64,000 nucleotides of DNA from Aptenodytes patagonicus. Its lineage: Eukaryota > Chordata > Aves > Sphenisciformes > Spheniscidae. Position numbers and translations under genes: made by a program. The notes below the pieces were generated by a model that saw nothing but the letters and a program-made list of their open reading frames with translations, made no database searches and was not told the origin of the DNA. Positions 24,331 to 37,340 of this stretch are shown piece after piece; within the stretch, counting starts at the first letter, position 1; each line of letters opens with the position of its first letter. Location of the stretch: the NCBI RefSeq assembly GCF_965638725.1, contig NC_134973.1, positions 5,886,491 to 5,950,490 of the forward strand, written 5' to 3'.

Positions 24331-24800
24331 AAATGGCGGCGCCGCCCGGCCCGCCTCACCCGCGCCAACGCCCCATTGGCTATCAGAGATGTCATCTTGA
24401 TAGCAGGGGCGGGGATCGCCCGCCTCCGAGGGTTGGCGCCCTGGCGCCCCTCGCGAAGCCTATTGGCTGCAGGCGGGATGAGGGGCGGAGCAAAGCGCCG
24501 GTGCGCGGCGCGATTCGGTAGGCGAAGGGAGACGGCTGGGAGGAGCCATCTTGAGAGCGGGAAGGATGCCGAAATGCCACACGGATCCACCATCTTGATT
24601 GGGGGCAGGGCATGGGATAACTGCGTTGGGCGCCATCTTGAATACGGGCAAGGGCTCCAACGTGCACATTGTGTTGTCATCCGCAGCGCGGGCCGGGGCC
24701 TGCGGGAGCGGCCCAATCGCCGCCGCCATGTTGGCTATGGGCAGAGAAGCCGCGCGCTCCCGTCCGTTGCCATCTCGAGTACGGGAAAGCGGGCTCCTCG
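24331..24800 (-). promoter_or_regulatory. PTBP1: PTBP1 core and proximal promoter
   Basis: CpG-rich region directly upstream of PTBP1 exon 1, with no TATA box at a usual distance. A full YY1-type element AAAATGGCGGC is at 24330-24340, next to the inferred start site. Inverted CCAAT boxes (ATTGG) are at 24375, 24462 and 24598, and a forward CCAAT is near 24710. YY1-like CCATCTTGA motifs are at 24546, 24590 and 24633, with variants at 24392 (TCATCTTGA), 24726 (CCATGTTGG) and 24770 (CCATCTCGA). The layout is typical of a housekeeping promoter. Factor binding is inferred from motifs only. Confidence 0.75.
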
Positions 24801-24808
24801 CCGAAATT
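24546..24808. repeat. Diverged ~44-bp tandem repeat carrying CCATCTTGA boxes
   Basis: Successive units start at 24546, 24590, 24633, 24677, 24726 and 24770, giving spacings of 44, 43, 44, 49 and 44 bases. Each opens with a CCATCTTGA-like box (the unit at 24677 is the poorest) followed after 2-4 bases by a G-rich GGGCARGG-like block. A further isolated copy of the box and G-block is at 24392. The units are strongly diverged outside these two blocks, so this is an old or functionally constrained array. Confidence 0.65.
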
Positions 24809-24936
24809 AGGTTAATTATTTAGCACTGCCAGTCTGGGGACTTTTAATGGCGCTAGACAGCACTTAGAAGTTTTATTTAAGATACAGGATAAAGTCTGTT
24901 TAATTGCAGTTAATGTCTTGAGGATAAAGATTACCC

Positions 24937-24939
<3 letters not shown>

Positions 24940-24967
<28 letters not shown>
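24940..24967. repeat. (AG)n microsatellite
   Basis: Perfect AG dinucleotide run of 14 units immediately right of the PTBP1 promoter region. Confidence 0.95.
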
Positions 24968-26559
24968 ACTTGTGAGGTAAGACATAACACCTACCTGCTC
25001 TGCTCAGGCATCAGGATAATATTTTTCCTAAGGTACAGTCCTGACACCGTTTGCTGACCAAAACAGCTCTTCTTCCAGTCAGGTGGACCTCAGTGGTTAA
25101 TTAGATAAGCTTGTTTCAGTCTTAATGTGTGTCATTGCCTGTAGGTCTTACTTCTGCAGAGATTCAGGTAAAATCCACAGATTTCCTATCTTTGGGGATT
25201 TTCAAGCGTCTAGAAGATTTCCTTTTCAGGTGCTGGGCCATCTATAGTAAATTTAAGCCTACTACAACAGACTTACTTGTGTTAGATATTTTCTGTAGTC
25301 CCTTAAAAATGATTGTCGAGCTTGTTCATGTGCCACAAGATGAAGGCCCCTAAAAAAAATAAGGGAGAAGCACGTGTCTGTCTAGTTCCTGCTGTAGACG
25401 GTGCCAGTGCATTTACTTTGTTCCTGTGCAGCAACAGGCACTCGAGGACTGGGATCCTGATGGAGGCCGAGCAGGTCTGAGGATCTTCCTCCCATCCACC
25501 AGGACATTGCTGGTTCCTCTCCATTAACATCATTCTGTAAAGCAGTTTGCTTCCACAGATAAAATGCTACGTGTCTCTGTTTAAATATAGACAATATTTG
25601 CTCACTGGGAATTCTACTAGCAATTACTCATTTTCTTTGCCTCACTTGTCATAACCCTATCTGTTGACTGCAGCACAAGAATTAATTGTCCCAGACCTTG
25701 CTACAAGTCCCTTGTGTAGCACTGAATCAAATATCAAATGTCCAGTTCACATTGATCTTGGCTTCATTAGCTGCAACCCTGTTTTGAGAGTTTCTAGGCA
25801 ACATAATACTGGTCTTACTGTAGAAGGGATCCTTCGTACCTCACCAGCACACCCACTTTTGACATTTTTGTGAAAACATTTGTACGATTCTGCCAATCCG
25901 CCTCTATTGTCAGTGGTAAACAGTAAAACACTAATATAGATCAGTGCCACTGATGGAAGCACCTGAGCTGTAACACAGCCGTGTCAGTGGTACATACGTG
26001 AAGGTTCAGAAAAAGATTTTTAAAAAATACTGCAAATGAAATTCGGAGTCTTATCCTTAGGCAGTGTTTCTGCTTAACGTCACGTAACTTTGGCAGGTAC
26101 AGACATGCATTTTATACTCTCATTTCTTTCTGAAGTGTACACTAGACACATGAATATGGGGGGGAAAAAAAGTGAAACCGTCTATTATTTTCTCCCAAAC
26201 ATGTATTACTGTCTTGGTTCCTATGGCCAGATGCCGCCTTTTCTCAGAGAGAAGGGCAACGCTCAGATATTTTGGTGGCCAGGACCAGACATCAACTTAA
26301 TGCCTCACTCTTGTCACCATTTGTGAAACGCAAGAGCTTCCATTGAGCTTGGATCTTAACCAAGAGCTGTAACTCTAATTTCCGTATCTTTGGTTTATTG
26401 GGCTCCTCAGCCATTTGGCCCTTGTTCCAGCAGTGAAGTTTAAAATGGAGAAGAAGTATGTTCTTACCTATTGCTACAGGCGACTACAGGCCTCATCTGA
26501 AACTGAAGTTATTTTACTAGGTACTACATATGAAAGGCTCAGCTTCTGCCACAGATAAG

Positions 26560-26725
26560 AGATTTACAACTTAGATGAGGCAAAGAATGGGAAAATGATG
26601 TGATTATGTGATCCACTTTAGAGTTGCTGAGCTGAGAGCCAGAGAGATAAAGTGATTTGATCAAAGCAGAGCAGGAATTTAACTCCCATCTCACAAGCCA
26701 CAATGCACTTTCTTGAACTATGCCT
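26560..26725 (+). mobile_element. MIR-like SINE relic
   Basis: The segment has the order typical of the MIR family: a region like 'agatgaggcaaag...gg', then GAGAGCCAGAGAGATAAAGT, then GATTTGATCAAAGC, then GCAGGAATTTAACTCCCATC. This parallels the MIR core and tail (gaggcacagagaggttaagt...ggtcacac...gggattcgaaccc). It is highly diverged; the call is by eye. Confidence 0.5.
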
Positions 26726-29700
26726 GTTTTAAGCTGTATTTCCCGTGGAGGTGTTTCACTTCATCTTCCCTTCAGAATAATCTCTTTTATATACTGTAAG
26801 TAAGAAATCCCTCCATAGTAGAGGATGGTATGGAGACAGAATCACTCCTTTTTTTTTTTGATATGGGATATTTCTGTCCACTTGTAAAGAAGTGTACCCT
26901 AAAGAAGGGTACCCTGAACATGATGCAAAGACACTGGAAAAAATCATTAATGCTAGATACTGATCACTCGTAAGAACATTATATGATTTTCTAGTGGCTT
27001 TTGACATTAGTTTATTGCATGTGCAGATATCCCAGCTGCTTTTCAGGTATCTTTGGAAAAGCAAACACAGGTGGATGTCATCAAAGAATTACTACTTTTC
27101 AAAGACCTCTCCTGTGCAATTGTGGTCTAACTTAAAAGACTCTTTTAAGGTTCGTGCAAGCTCACTCGGATTTTCCACAGTCCTAGCAGAAATGATGATT
27201 ATGCAACATTTTATCAGACATTTTCCTGTAACATTAACAGATTTTTTTAGACAGCGTCTTTTTGGATACTATGGTAGCAAACTGACTAACGATACTTACT
27301 ATTAGGTAATGCACAGTCTTTCTCTGGGCCAAACAGGAAAATGTATTTAAGAACAAAATAATACTTTATAAAAAAAAAAAACAGCTGGGAGAAAGACCTG
27401 CCTCTGTATATCTTTTTGTTTGTTTTGAAAAAGAAACCCACATGAAAATGGCCATGTGAAAAAAAAAGAGGACGGAGAAGGGAAAAAATATGAATCAGCT
27501 TCTTTTGTACAATCCAGCAAAATGGTCCCACCCTCCCCCAGGCTCTGGTTACTCACTTGCTAGAAAGGCCTTGGCGGGACACACCCAGGTTTTTCTCTTT
27601 TTAAGCCCTTCCTGCCTATGTTATCTCTTTGAATTTAATTTACCAGGCAGGGAAGAAAAACCCTCTGAAACAAAAAAGACCCTTTTCCTGCCTTTTTTCT
27701 TTTGTATTTTTAAAATAGCTCTGAAGCCTGTACCTCGTTCACAGGACACTTCTCTCCGTAACTATGTTCCTTTGCAAACTAGCAGTTTTTTTCCCCTTCT
27801 CCTTCCTCTTCCACTCAACGTTTCTATCAGTGACTTGAAAATAAGAACCCTCCTAAAATATGGTCTCTGTTCAGGAACCCAAACTACTGTGCATAATGGT
27901 ATATCCTAGATACTGTTTTTAATGACAGTTGTTTTCCTGCAAGTTCCCCTCCTCCCCCATTATTCACAGTACCCTGCAAGGTCCTAAGCCAGGAAACTCT
28001 TTCATATATAACTTCGCTACTAATATAGTCCCAATGAAACTTGGGGGGGCAGGGGCTGTTTCAAATACTTTTGTTTCTTTTTGTTGCTTTCATTTATTTT
28101 AAACCCCTTTCAATTAACATGGCTGTTTTGTTTAAAAGAGTATTTGCAGCTTTAGCAACATCTTAGGATGCCAGAACATTCTTTTGTGCATCATTCATGA
28201 TGCCACATCACAGCTCTGGAAATGGTTAGTCTAGAGCTAGCAGAGAAGGAGCAAACTCACTGCTGCATTTATCAGTCCAACAAAAAGACACGTATGGCTT
28301 CTGATCAGCCAGCCAGTTCACACATGGCTCAAAACCACTGAGAGCACCGGTATCTTCTCACTCAGCTCATACCTAAGGGAAGGGAAAGGAGAGGGACCAG
28401 AAGTATCATAGGTGGAAGTCATAAGCCACACAGGCAGAAAGCTGGGGTTACTGGAGGAAGAGGTGTGGGTACACGGAGGATTGCTGGAGAGCTGGCTAAG
28501 TTAGTTACAGTGCTTGCGGAAAGTTCATTTCTTAACTGCAGATTTGTGGTTTTACAAGCAGTATATATCGTTAGCAAGGGGAGTATTTTTGATACTATGA
28601 TGATCCTAAGAGTTTGGCAGCATGAAGTATTATCAAAAAGTGTACCAATCGGTAATTGATAAATAAATTGGTTTGGAATTGAGCTTAATATACTTTCAGT
28701 ATTAAATAGAAGTAAATGTTTCTAACCAACTTACAAGTTCCCTAAGCTGGATTTTTGACAGCTGTGCCACCACAGCAATTTGAGGCCTCCCTTCCAGTGA
28801 CAAAGTTGAAAAGCACTTTGCAGGCAAGTATATCTGCACTTGGAACTTTTATTAGCGTTGCCATTGCACATTCTGATTTCACCTTTTAACAGGACTGCCA
28901 GACTATATCTACAGGTATTTTTTTGTGCTGCGAGTAGTTATATCAACTTAAAATTTCAAGTATAATCACAAGAGCTCACATTTTACGTTTCTTTCCCTCT
29001 TTCTAATCTGTGACAAAATGAGAGACTTATCTGCATGCGTTTTTCTGTTATCAGTCCATGTTATTTCAGAGCTTCCCTGTCTTCGCTGCTCCTCGTGGAT
29101 GCTTTTGGGTGACTCATTTCCTGTGAAGGATGAACCAGCCATTTCCTGGCTATTCAACACAGGACTTTTTTTTTTCTTCCACTCTGTGTTGGAGTGGTGT
29201 GGATTAATCTATGGTTTGATTATACCGCCAGCAACTTACACCAGAACTGCAACTCTTCACTGCAGCCTTCTAAGATAATAAACTGTCAGCATTGGGTTGC
29301 TTAGGCATCGTGGCTTGCCCCTGCTTACCTGGGCCATAGGTTCTGTGATTTTGGGGTGTGGAATTAAAATAATTACAGCGATACAGATTTAACAGTGCCA
29401 TCCTTGCAGTCATTGCAACCCAATTCTTCTCTTAATTCAACCCACTTCAGCTCATGATAAATGGAATGTTAAAAAAAGCACCATAGGGCAAAGGTACTGA
29501 TCTTACCACACATATCTAAGCCCAGAAAATTTGCATTATCTAATAAGTGGTACCAAGATTGCATATTGGCATTTGAGAAACCCAGGTAATGCCCATATTG
29601 GTTTTTTGTGTTAGACACAGGTTACTAGAAGACTGAATCAGTTTCTGTATTGATTCTGTGCCCATAATTCCAGCTCTTTCCTCCAACCTGTGTTTCCAAT

Positions 29701-32700
29701 TTCCCGAGCCACTATTTATTCATACTTCACATCATGATTCTAACTGTTGTGGACAGCTTGCTTCAACAACGCCACCAAGTTAAAAGAGTGTCTGGCCATT
29801 GTAATGCCAGCTTGAGGTATCACAACTCCTGCTATTTTTAAAATTATTCTTTTAATCTTATTTCCCATCATTTCATTTGAATATTTAGATTCATTAGCCT
29901 GTCATACATCTGTAATATTTTGGAAGAAAATCCACACAATAGGGATACTGCCTCTTGAGTCTGAATGTAGCACATGTTGTAGGGATGATCACTGAATGAT
30001 TCATACCCTTAATGATTTATTCATGCCTAAAAGCTGGATACCTCCTCTGTGACTTTCCATTATCTCAAAGAGAATGCAGGTTCCTATTCAACTATACTCA
30101 TCTTAGGAGTGCCAGTAGCAGCCCCTGTATGGGCACACGAGGCAGGGTGTCTGAGGCAAATAGAGCAGGTGTGCACTAGAAACCACTCCCGTATGATGTT
30201 TCTGAAACATTTCTGCTCAACAACAAATGGGAAACTCTTGCCATTCCAATGCCATATACCTATCACCCTTGACACAGAAACTAAAATGTAGGTACATTTT
30301 TGTGCAAATTCTTCAGAAAGGAAGGTGGGCGAGCAAGCATGTTAAGCTCTTTACCACCGGTTCACACGTAAAGTGAGATGCTGCGGTCACGATGCAGGAT
30401 GTTCTGAGCATGGAAAACGGACAAACAGGCCATGACTCTGTGATTTGATACCATAGAGCTGATCTTATTCTCCACAAGAAATTTCAGTTTTATTTTCCAT
30501 TGTAAAGTTACAGATTCTGAGACAATTGATAGAAACAGAGCAAGATTGTTTCCTACCCTCTCAGGAAACCTTGCAGGAAAGCCTGGACAAATAGCAGCAG
30601 TTCAGACTAATCTCTTTCCTGTCTAATGTGGGCTATCAAAAAGCACGCCTTTGATAAAAGTTTGTAAGACCACGACCTGAGTCTCCTGACCTAGGTGAAG
30701 ATTTTGCAAGACATTCAAATTCCATCTGTCTAGAAAGTATGAAAGATGATTCTCTGTTTCAGCAAAGTCTCCAGACCCACAGGCAACACTACCCCTAGCC
30801 GGCTGGTATGAAATTTCCTAATTGTTTATCCTGTAATCCTGACTTCTTTTGTCCTTGGAATAGGCTCTGCATCAGCATAATTAAAAATGTCAAACATGCT
30901 TGAGAAACTCTCCAAGTTGCTAAAAATGAATGTGAATTTCCTCCCCACAACCTCGCTTCATCTTTCCCTTACTCTGGCCTCAGCTTTACAAAGTGGTCTG
31001 TTTCCAGCCCTTCAGCATAGTTTGCATTCCACTGCCAAGAATGAACATTTATTTATACAAACAACCATCCTTACAAGCACATCTCCCCGTGCTATCCTAG
31101 GACAGGGAGATAAACATAATTTCTGTTCTCTTCTGTAGCTGCAGTTCTACATTTCTTTTTTCTTTATTCAGGGGCATTTTTTGCAATGAAAGATTAGTGC
31201 AGTTCAGTTGCTTTCCTATGCTACAAATCTGCTCAGAAATGGACTGGAATGCTTTTTCATTTCCTTACAATGATTTTATTTTATTACCCTCTAATGATGG
31301 TGCCAGTTTCCTAATAAACCACGTAGGGGGTCTTGATGGCTCAGCAAGCAGGTTTTCAAAGAGGTCTCACTCATGCTGCAACCTTGAGGGCTCTGCGTAA
31401 CTCACAGAACCGGAAAGCCTGTTTCTCTCAAAAGCACACCAGTAACCTGGTTTTCCCAAGTCCATTATCAGGCTGCTGTGTTATACTAGTTCTTCCAGCA
31501 GCGCAGCTGACATTGTAAGAGAGATCAATGGTAAATGAAATGGCAGCTACCAGGTGAGCAGCACTGTAACAGACTAACGTGGACAGGGAGCCTGAAGCTC
31601 ATGCATTATTTCTGAAGCTTCTCCATCACTCACCTGTCAGGCTGAGGTATTGTTCACTGAAATGCTAGCTCATCACCTATGTCCTCTGTCGTCAGGTTGT
31701 CTTCCATTGCATCTGCCATTTAAATGGATATTACACAGACGCTAGATGACTCCAGACAGGGGAATTTCATAGTCTGAGCACAGTTCATTTAAATGAAAAA
31801 AGGGGCCCTAAAAGAGATAGGGATACACATGCAGAGCATCTAGAAATTCTCCATTAGATGTGTATATCTGCAAGCTGCTTGCTGTCTTACTGTAAGCATG
31901 TCGGATTTTGCTGTGTGTGAGCCAGCTTTCATTTCTCAGTTGATATAATTGTTTGTAGCTAAGAGTAATATTTAGATTTATAGTATTTACGATTACCTCC
32001 ACCAGCGAATAAGATAAAGTGGTTTTGTTGGGAACTCTCTTGCTTGCATTTCTAAAGCAACCTTCTAAGAAATGAAGCATTTAAGTAGTTTCTGAAGGAT
32101 CCAGGGGAATAGTTTTTTAAAAAAATAACAGCAAGACAATATTTTAGAATATAGTCCCAACACTATCTTTTTAGGAAGAAAACACAGACAGCTTCTTTAA
32201 CTATATTGCCAAACCAAAGTCAATGAACTACTGCAAGTGAATGAATTAGGAATTTTTAGTGACTACTTTCCATGAATCGTTACTGAATATTTTATAGATC
32301 TTACTGCTGTCTTAGTAAGCTTACTGTTGCAAAGTTTGCGAAGATATATTTACCTTTGCCTCAGTATAAGGTGTCAATCTTTTTCTTCTTTACCGTGATG
32401 CACAGCAAAGGGCTGGTGTCCTTTAAGAATATCCCCATAACATGCCCGGGTATGTACTCGGGTCTAAATAGACATTGCTCTATTCAGGAAGAGGAGCATA
32501 ATTATAATTAGGCCTTGCACTGATTAGCTCATACAGTAGCATCACAACTAATATATAGCAGGAGAGAAAAACCTCACATTGAACATGCAGCTGGCAACAT
32601 ACCACTACCTCCTCCTCACTAGGCTTCCAGTCAGAGCACGATTTATTCTAATCTTGCAGGTTATAATATGCATGCCTGGAACACACCAAAATATATCCTT

Positions 32701-35177
32701 ACCAGATTCTTCACATGGCTTTTTAGTATTTTTCATTAAATTATATCAGCGAATGTACTGGTAGAAATTTCAGCAACATTTGAAGAGGTGTCCTATTATC
32801 TAAAGGTATATGCACACACAGAGGCATACCTAAGTACATAAGTGTATATAGCACAGTATTGGCCATGTATATTCCTCTGTATTTGAGTATGCAACACCCT
32901 GATTAGTGCAGTAATTCCCCTGGAGATGAGGGAGAAACAAGTGACCCCAAAAAGGGCATGAAGTAGCACAAGGACAGAAATACAGAGACATACCAGCTCT
33001 ACTTTGGAACTGGCAAAATTGTGCTCCCTCTTCCCCTTCCTGAATACTTTTTGATGTCATGCATGCCGTTTATAGGCGCTTCAGCAGCGCAGCTGAATTG
33101 AAGTCCTTGTTTCTACATTGATTCAAGAACAAATATGTCCAAATACATCTGAGAAAGTAAGAGGACTGTCATGTCAAACCGCTGTGTGCCTGCCATGAGG
33201 CCCGCATTGTCATACAGGCTAATAAAGACATCATTTTCCCAGGGCTTCAGCTCTATTAAACACAAAGCTCCAAATGATTTCCTACTTGGATCAAAGATGT
33301 GTTTGTTCCAGTGCCACTTAAGTTTAAAAGGCAATACTGGGAATGAATGAAATCTCCCCAGTGGCAGCTGCTGAGGTTCAATTGGTTTGTCAGTGCTGTA
33401 ACTATGCAGCGGACGTCTTCTGTTTGCTGGCCCATATGTTCGTGAAGGATGTTACGCAATGGAAACAGTGCAGGGAAGCCTTGCTCCCGAAGCTAAGGGG
33501 TTTTTGCTTTTGTGGCATGAAGACTTGCTTGTGTTTCAGATGGTGAAAATGTTAAGAAATCTCACATTCTGATTTCAGGCTTAAAAACGGAGTTGCTCTT
33601 ATTTGATCAAACTAGTTGGAAGTGTATGAAAAGAAACAGTGACCTACATCCAGTATCCTAGAACTGGTGTTTTAATACAGAGACCGACCACTTTTAAATA
33701 TTATTTATATAGTTACAGCAGGTCTCTGAAAGTGAGCGCTCCCCGCGGCTAATGTAAGGAGCTGTCACTGTGATCAGTGGCAGGGTTTGGTGTGACCCTT
33801 GGTGCTAAGAATAAACACGGCTTCTTGTCCAGCCAGCCACCGCTGCACAGCCCGTCCACCTCTTCCCCACAGCACTTTTCATCTTTGTAGGTTAGGGTCT
33901 GGATGCTGATGAGAGATGGCTGCTCGTTAAATAGCTATCTCCTTGTCTAGTAGACTGTACACCAAATTTTCTGTGTAACAGACATGAGTGTGTAGTAAGA
34001 ACTCCAGAGTATTAAATTAAGCATTAAAAGAACATTGAGACATGAACCTGCAAAATGGGAAGTCAGGGAGAATTGAGAGCACTCAAGATCTCAGTTGCCA
34101 AAGGAACAAAAGAAACAATATCCTTTAGAACGTTTAATATTTAATTTGGTAAGATGCTCAGATACTGGGGCAGCAAATGCAGAGGGTGATGACAGAGAGC
34201 ACTGTGCAAGGGGTGCTTTATGTCAGCCCCGTCAGCCACAGGGCCTTAATGGGTAGCCAAAACACAGAGGCACAAAAGGCTCCTTGTTTGCAGAACTGTC
34301 AATTTTATGTGCAGCTACCTGGTCTGCACGCACACCGTGCGTTTTCTAAACGCCATTTAATTCATACGTGTTCTTGTTAAAAGCACATCATCAACATTGT
34401 ACAAAAGACACTCCTAATGATTGGGCTAGTTAGAAAGGAGAGAACCAGTGGCACATCTTAAGTGCTGGAGATCTGTCGCTGACTGACTCCCTGCTGTTCA
34501 TGTACTGCAAGCACCTAAAGCCAACAGGATGATTTTCATGAACTGAAACAGTCTTACAGAGCTAAGTTTAATTCAGACGGGCACCTTCAGCCAAATTTTC
34601 TTGCTTTAAGGTCAGGGCTTACAAAAATATAAATGATACTTCATTTATTGAGAAAAGACTTAATTTCATACTGCGAGTTGACCAGTTACTTCTGCAACAA
34701 CTAGAAGTCAGCTAGCAAGATTCTTCCCTCCTAAGTTTTGTCGTGAGGACTTAAGTACACATGTGGTCACCAAAGGAACAAAAAGGATTTTATGTAAACA
34801 GAGCATCATGGCTGTGGCAGTGACCCAGTCCTCTAATAGCCAGGCCTGTGTTCCAGAGAGCTTGGCCAGGCACAGATAGCTATTTTGAGGTACCCGTTTA
34901 GGCTTCAGGGAGCCAGCAGCCTAGGTGATTTTCTAAGAAGCATTCACTGATGCCTTAGTCATCTGAGAGTGTCTGCTAGAAGATCCAGTAAGAGACAGCT
35001 GGGTTTGTGGTGCAGGCTTGGACAAAGTTTCCAAAGTGTATTTTCAGAAGTGCCTTTTGTGCACTCAGGGCAATTTCAGCAGAGAACTCTAGATCCAAAC
35101 CCACTGTTGGCTCAAGTTTTGCTTGAATCTGTAGAGTGGGCTTAATTGTTTGCTCTTGCTTGTTATCACTGCTGTAG

Positions 35178-35450
35178 GACAAGGGTTGGCAACCTCTTGT
35201 GGATACTATGCCAGAGTGTATTTTTCTTTTCCAAAGTAGCAGCTAGGTGTGCCAATGCTGGGTTTTGCTGCCTCTCCCAAGAGGCAAGATGCCATCCATC
35301 TGTGGTATTTTTCATCTACGAGGCTCTCAGCTCCTGCTGAATGCAGCACTCAAAGTGGGAGACAGAAACGGGGAGCCACTGCCTCTTACTGGTGCCTCTC
35401 CAGATACTGCCGATCCCAGCTCCTGCCTCAAGCATGCCGTTCAGAACCTA
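35178..35450. mobile_element. Possible hAT (Charlie-like) DNA-transposon relic
   Basis: The stretch begins ACAAGGGTTGGCAACCTCTT, like the CAGGGGTTGGCAACC terminus shared by many hAT elements, and shortly after contains GTGTGCCAATGC. I cannot find the opposite inverted terminus or an 8-bp duplication, so the right boundary is a guess. Low confidence. Confidence 0.3.
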
Positions 35451-37079
35451 TAAAATGGAGTGCAGACTCAGCACTCAGGGCAGAGCCTTTTGCTTATTGC
35501 TTCCATCCCACACAAGGGATCTTCAGGTTGCTTTAAGATCACTTTTCTAAATAACTAATGCCTTCTCTCTCCCTTATTTCCTAGGCTTTCCTGTCCTCTA
35601 GGTGCCAGTGAGATTCTTGTCCTTCTACAGACTGCTGTGCTCCATGGGAGGCTTCCTGAAGCATTTTGCGTGACCTTGGAGGAGGTAAGGGAGAGGGCAG
35701 CACTTCAAAACAAGGACAGTAGTAGAAAATTGAATAGGAACACAGGCTCCACAGGTAGGAAGCCTGCAAGGCTCCCAAATATCTTATCAGCGTGGCCAGA
35801 TATCATGAACTAATGAATTTGCCTGTGGCCAGAAAGCTTGGGTACTGCTTTGTAAGATGTGTTTTGTGAGAGACAAGCGCCTTTCCTTTACACGGGCACC
35901 GCACCCTGGGTTTTCCTGTGCTTTCCCTGTGCCAGCTGTGGGCATCTACCTGAGAGACCCCAGCGGAGATTGTAAAAAGTAATCCCACACAGAGGGAACT
36001 TTCCCTCCTCTTTGTTTACCATCGAAGTTATGTCTTCTACCTCCAGGAGCCTTTTCCCAGCACATCCTCAGCAAACCTTCATAAACACTTGAGATGTAAA
36101 AATGAGAGCTAGCTCTTTGCCTGTTGCTAGCGAAACTGACTTCCACATACACCCCCAGACTGAGTCACCACGGATTTAAAGTGCTTCTAAAAAGGTGAAA
36201 TCCTCCAGCCTGGGAATGAGTTGAGGTGTCAGTCGTTAAAATTGTTCTGTATCGTAAAAAAGTAGGTTACTACGTCTCATTGTGAACAATTACGTCTAAT
36301 TACAAGTCACAGATTCACCACAAATACTATTTAATAACAAATTTCTACCACACTTCATCCAGAGCGTGTTATGAAGTAACACATTACCTCTGGTTCGCGG
36401 ATAGGTAATGTGTGATGCAGAACAGAAGGAAAGAGTGTTTTGGCTTAGATCAAACAAAGAGGAATGGATGCTAGGCCCCAACTCACAGTTCAGTCTTTGA
36501 AACTTTGGGTGACGTGTCCTCCAGCTTACAGCACTGGTTATTTCATTTCAGTTTAGCAGATAGTAGAAAAAAAATGGTGTGCGCCACACTATGACTCTAG
36601 TTAAACTTCAAAAGGCTGCTCAGAAATACATAAAACTGCAATAAACACTTCGACAATAAAATTAAACAAATAAGATCTGCAACTTCCCCTTAGCAAACTC
36701 CCAAACGGGATGTTGATTTTTGCCGTTTGATATAAAAAGAATTCCATCAACAGAACAGACATTGAAAGAACCAAAGATACAGTAACACCCTTATCCCTGC
36801 TCCAAGGACTGCAAATGGAGAAGTTTCTGTACTTGGCTAAGGCAACATTACCGGTCAGCATTTTTGTGCTGTATTTTTAGCAGTAAGATAGCGAGTTTCC
36901 TATAAAGTTGGCACATTGAGAGGTCAGTAAATCTATGTTGAGAGTTTTGCACGACATTTTTGCTGTTTTCTTTCTCTGGAGCTCCAGGTGCAAAGGTTCT
37001 TTGGCAGGAATAAGGAAGTGCATTGGGATAGTGCCTTCACCCTAAATACAAATGTAAGAGGACCTTGACCCCTGCAGTA

Positions 37080-37340
37080 ATAGCAGTATGTATTCAGCAT
37101 CGGAGCCTGGGTCAGGGGCAGGGCTTTGGTGTGGGCCCGGCAAGGAAAGCAGAGGTGGGAACGGCAAGCGAACACTGCTGTCGGCCATCCCCGGCCCACG
37201 GCAAGGGCTGCCGGCTGCGGGGGCCCAGGCGGGGCGGCCACGCGTGGCCGGTGGCCGAGCACCCTCTGCCGGGGACCGAGCGGCGGGCAGCTGGCTCCGG
37301 CTGCCAGAGGCAGCCAGATCCATCCCCAGGGCCAGGTTGT
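37080..37340. promoter_or_regulatory. Small isolated GC/CpG-rich island
   Basis: About 260 bp of GC-rich DNA in AT-rich surroundings, with CpGs including CCACGCGTGGCC, GGGGACCGAGCGGCGGG and AAGCGAACACTG. It lies 7 kb upstream of the first visible KIAA1958-like exon and in the right orientation to hold its first exon or promoter. I see no strong donor on the plus strand, so the link is only positional. Open frames across it in several phases are composition effects. Confidence 0.4.

Larger units (their letters stand above)
24968..37040. other. Intergenic region between PTBP1 promoter and the KIAA1958-like locus
   Basis: About 12 kb of AT-rich DNA. No open frame exceeds about 140 codons and none shows a recognisable domain or a convincing splice-linked partner. 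The support I can give is limited to old repeat fragments (MIR-like at 26560-26725, possible hAT relic at 35178-35450) and short homopolymers. Enhancers or non-coding transcripts could be present but cannot be read directly. Confidence 0.65.

Noticed and set aside
24244-24810. 188-codon plus-strand frame divergent from PTBP1
   Set aside because: It runs through the promoter repeat array and has no recognisable domain or good start context. A divergent non-coding transcript is possible, but a protein gene is not supported.
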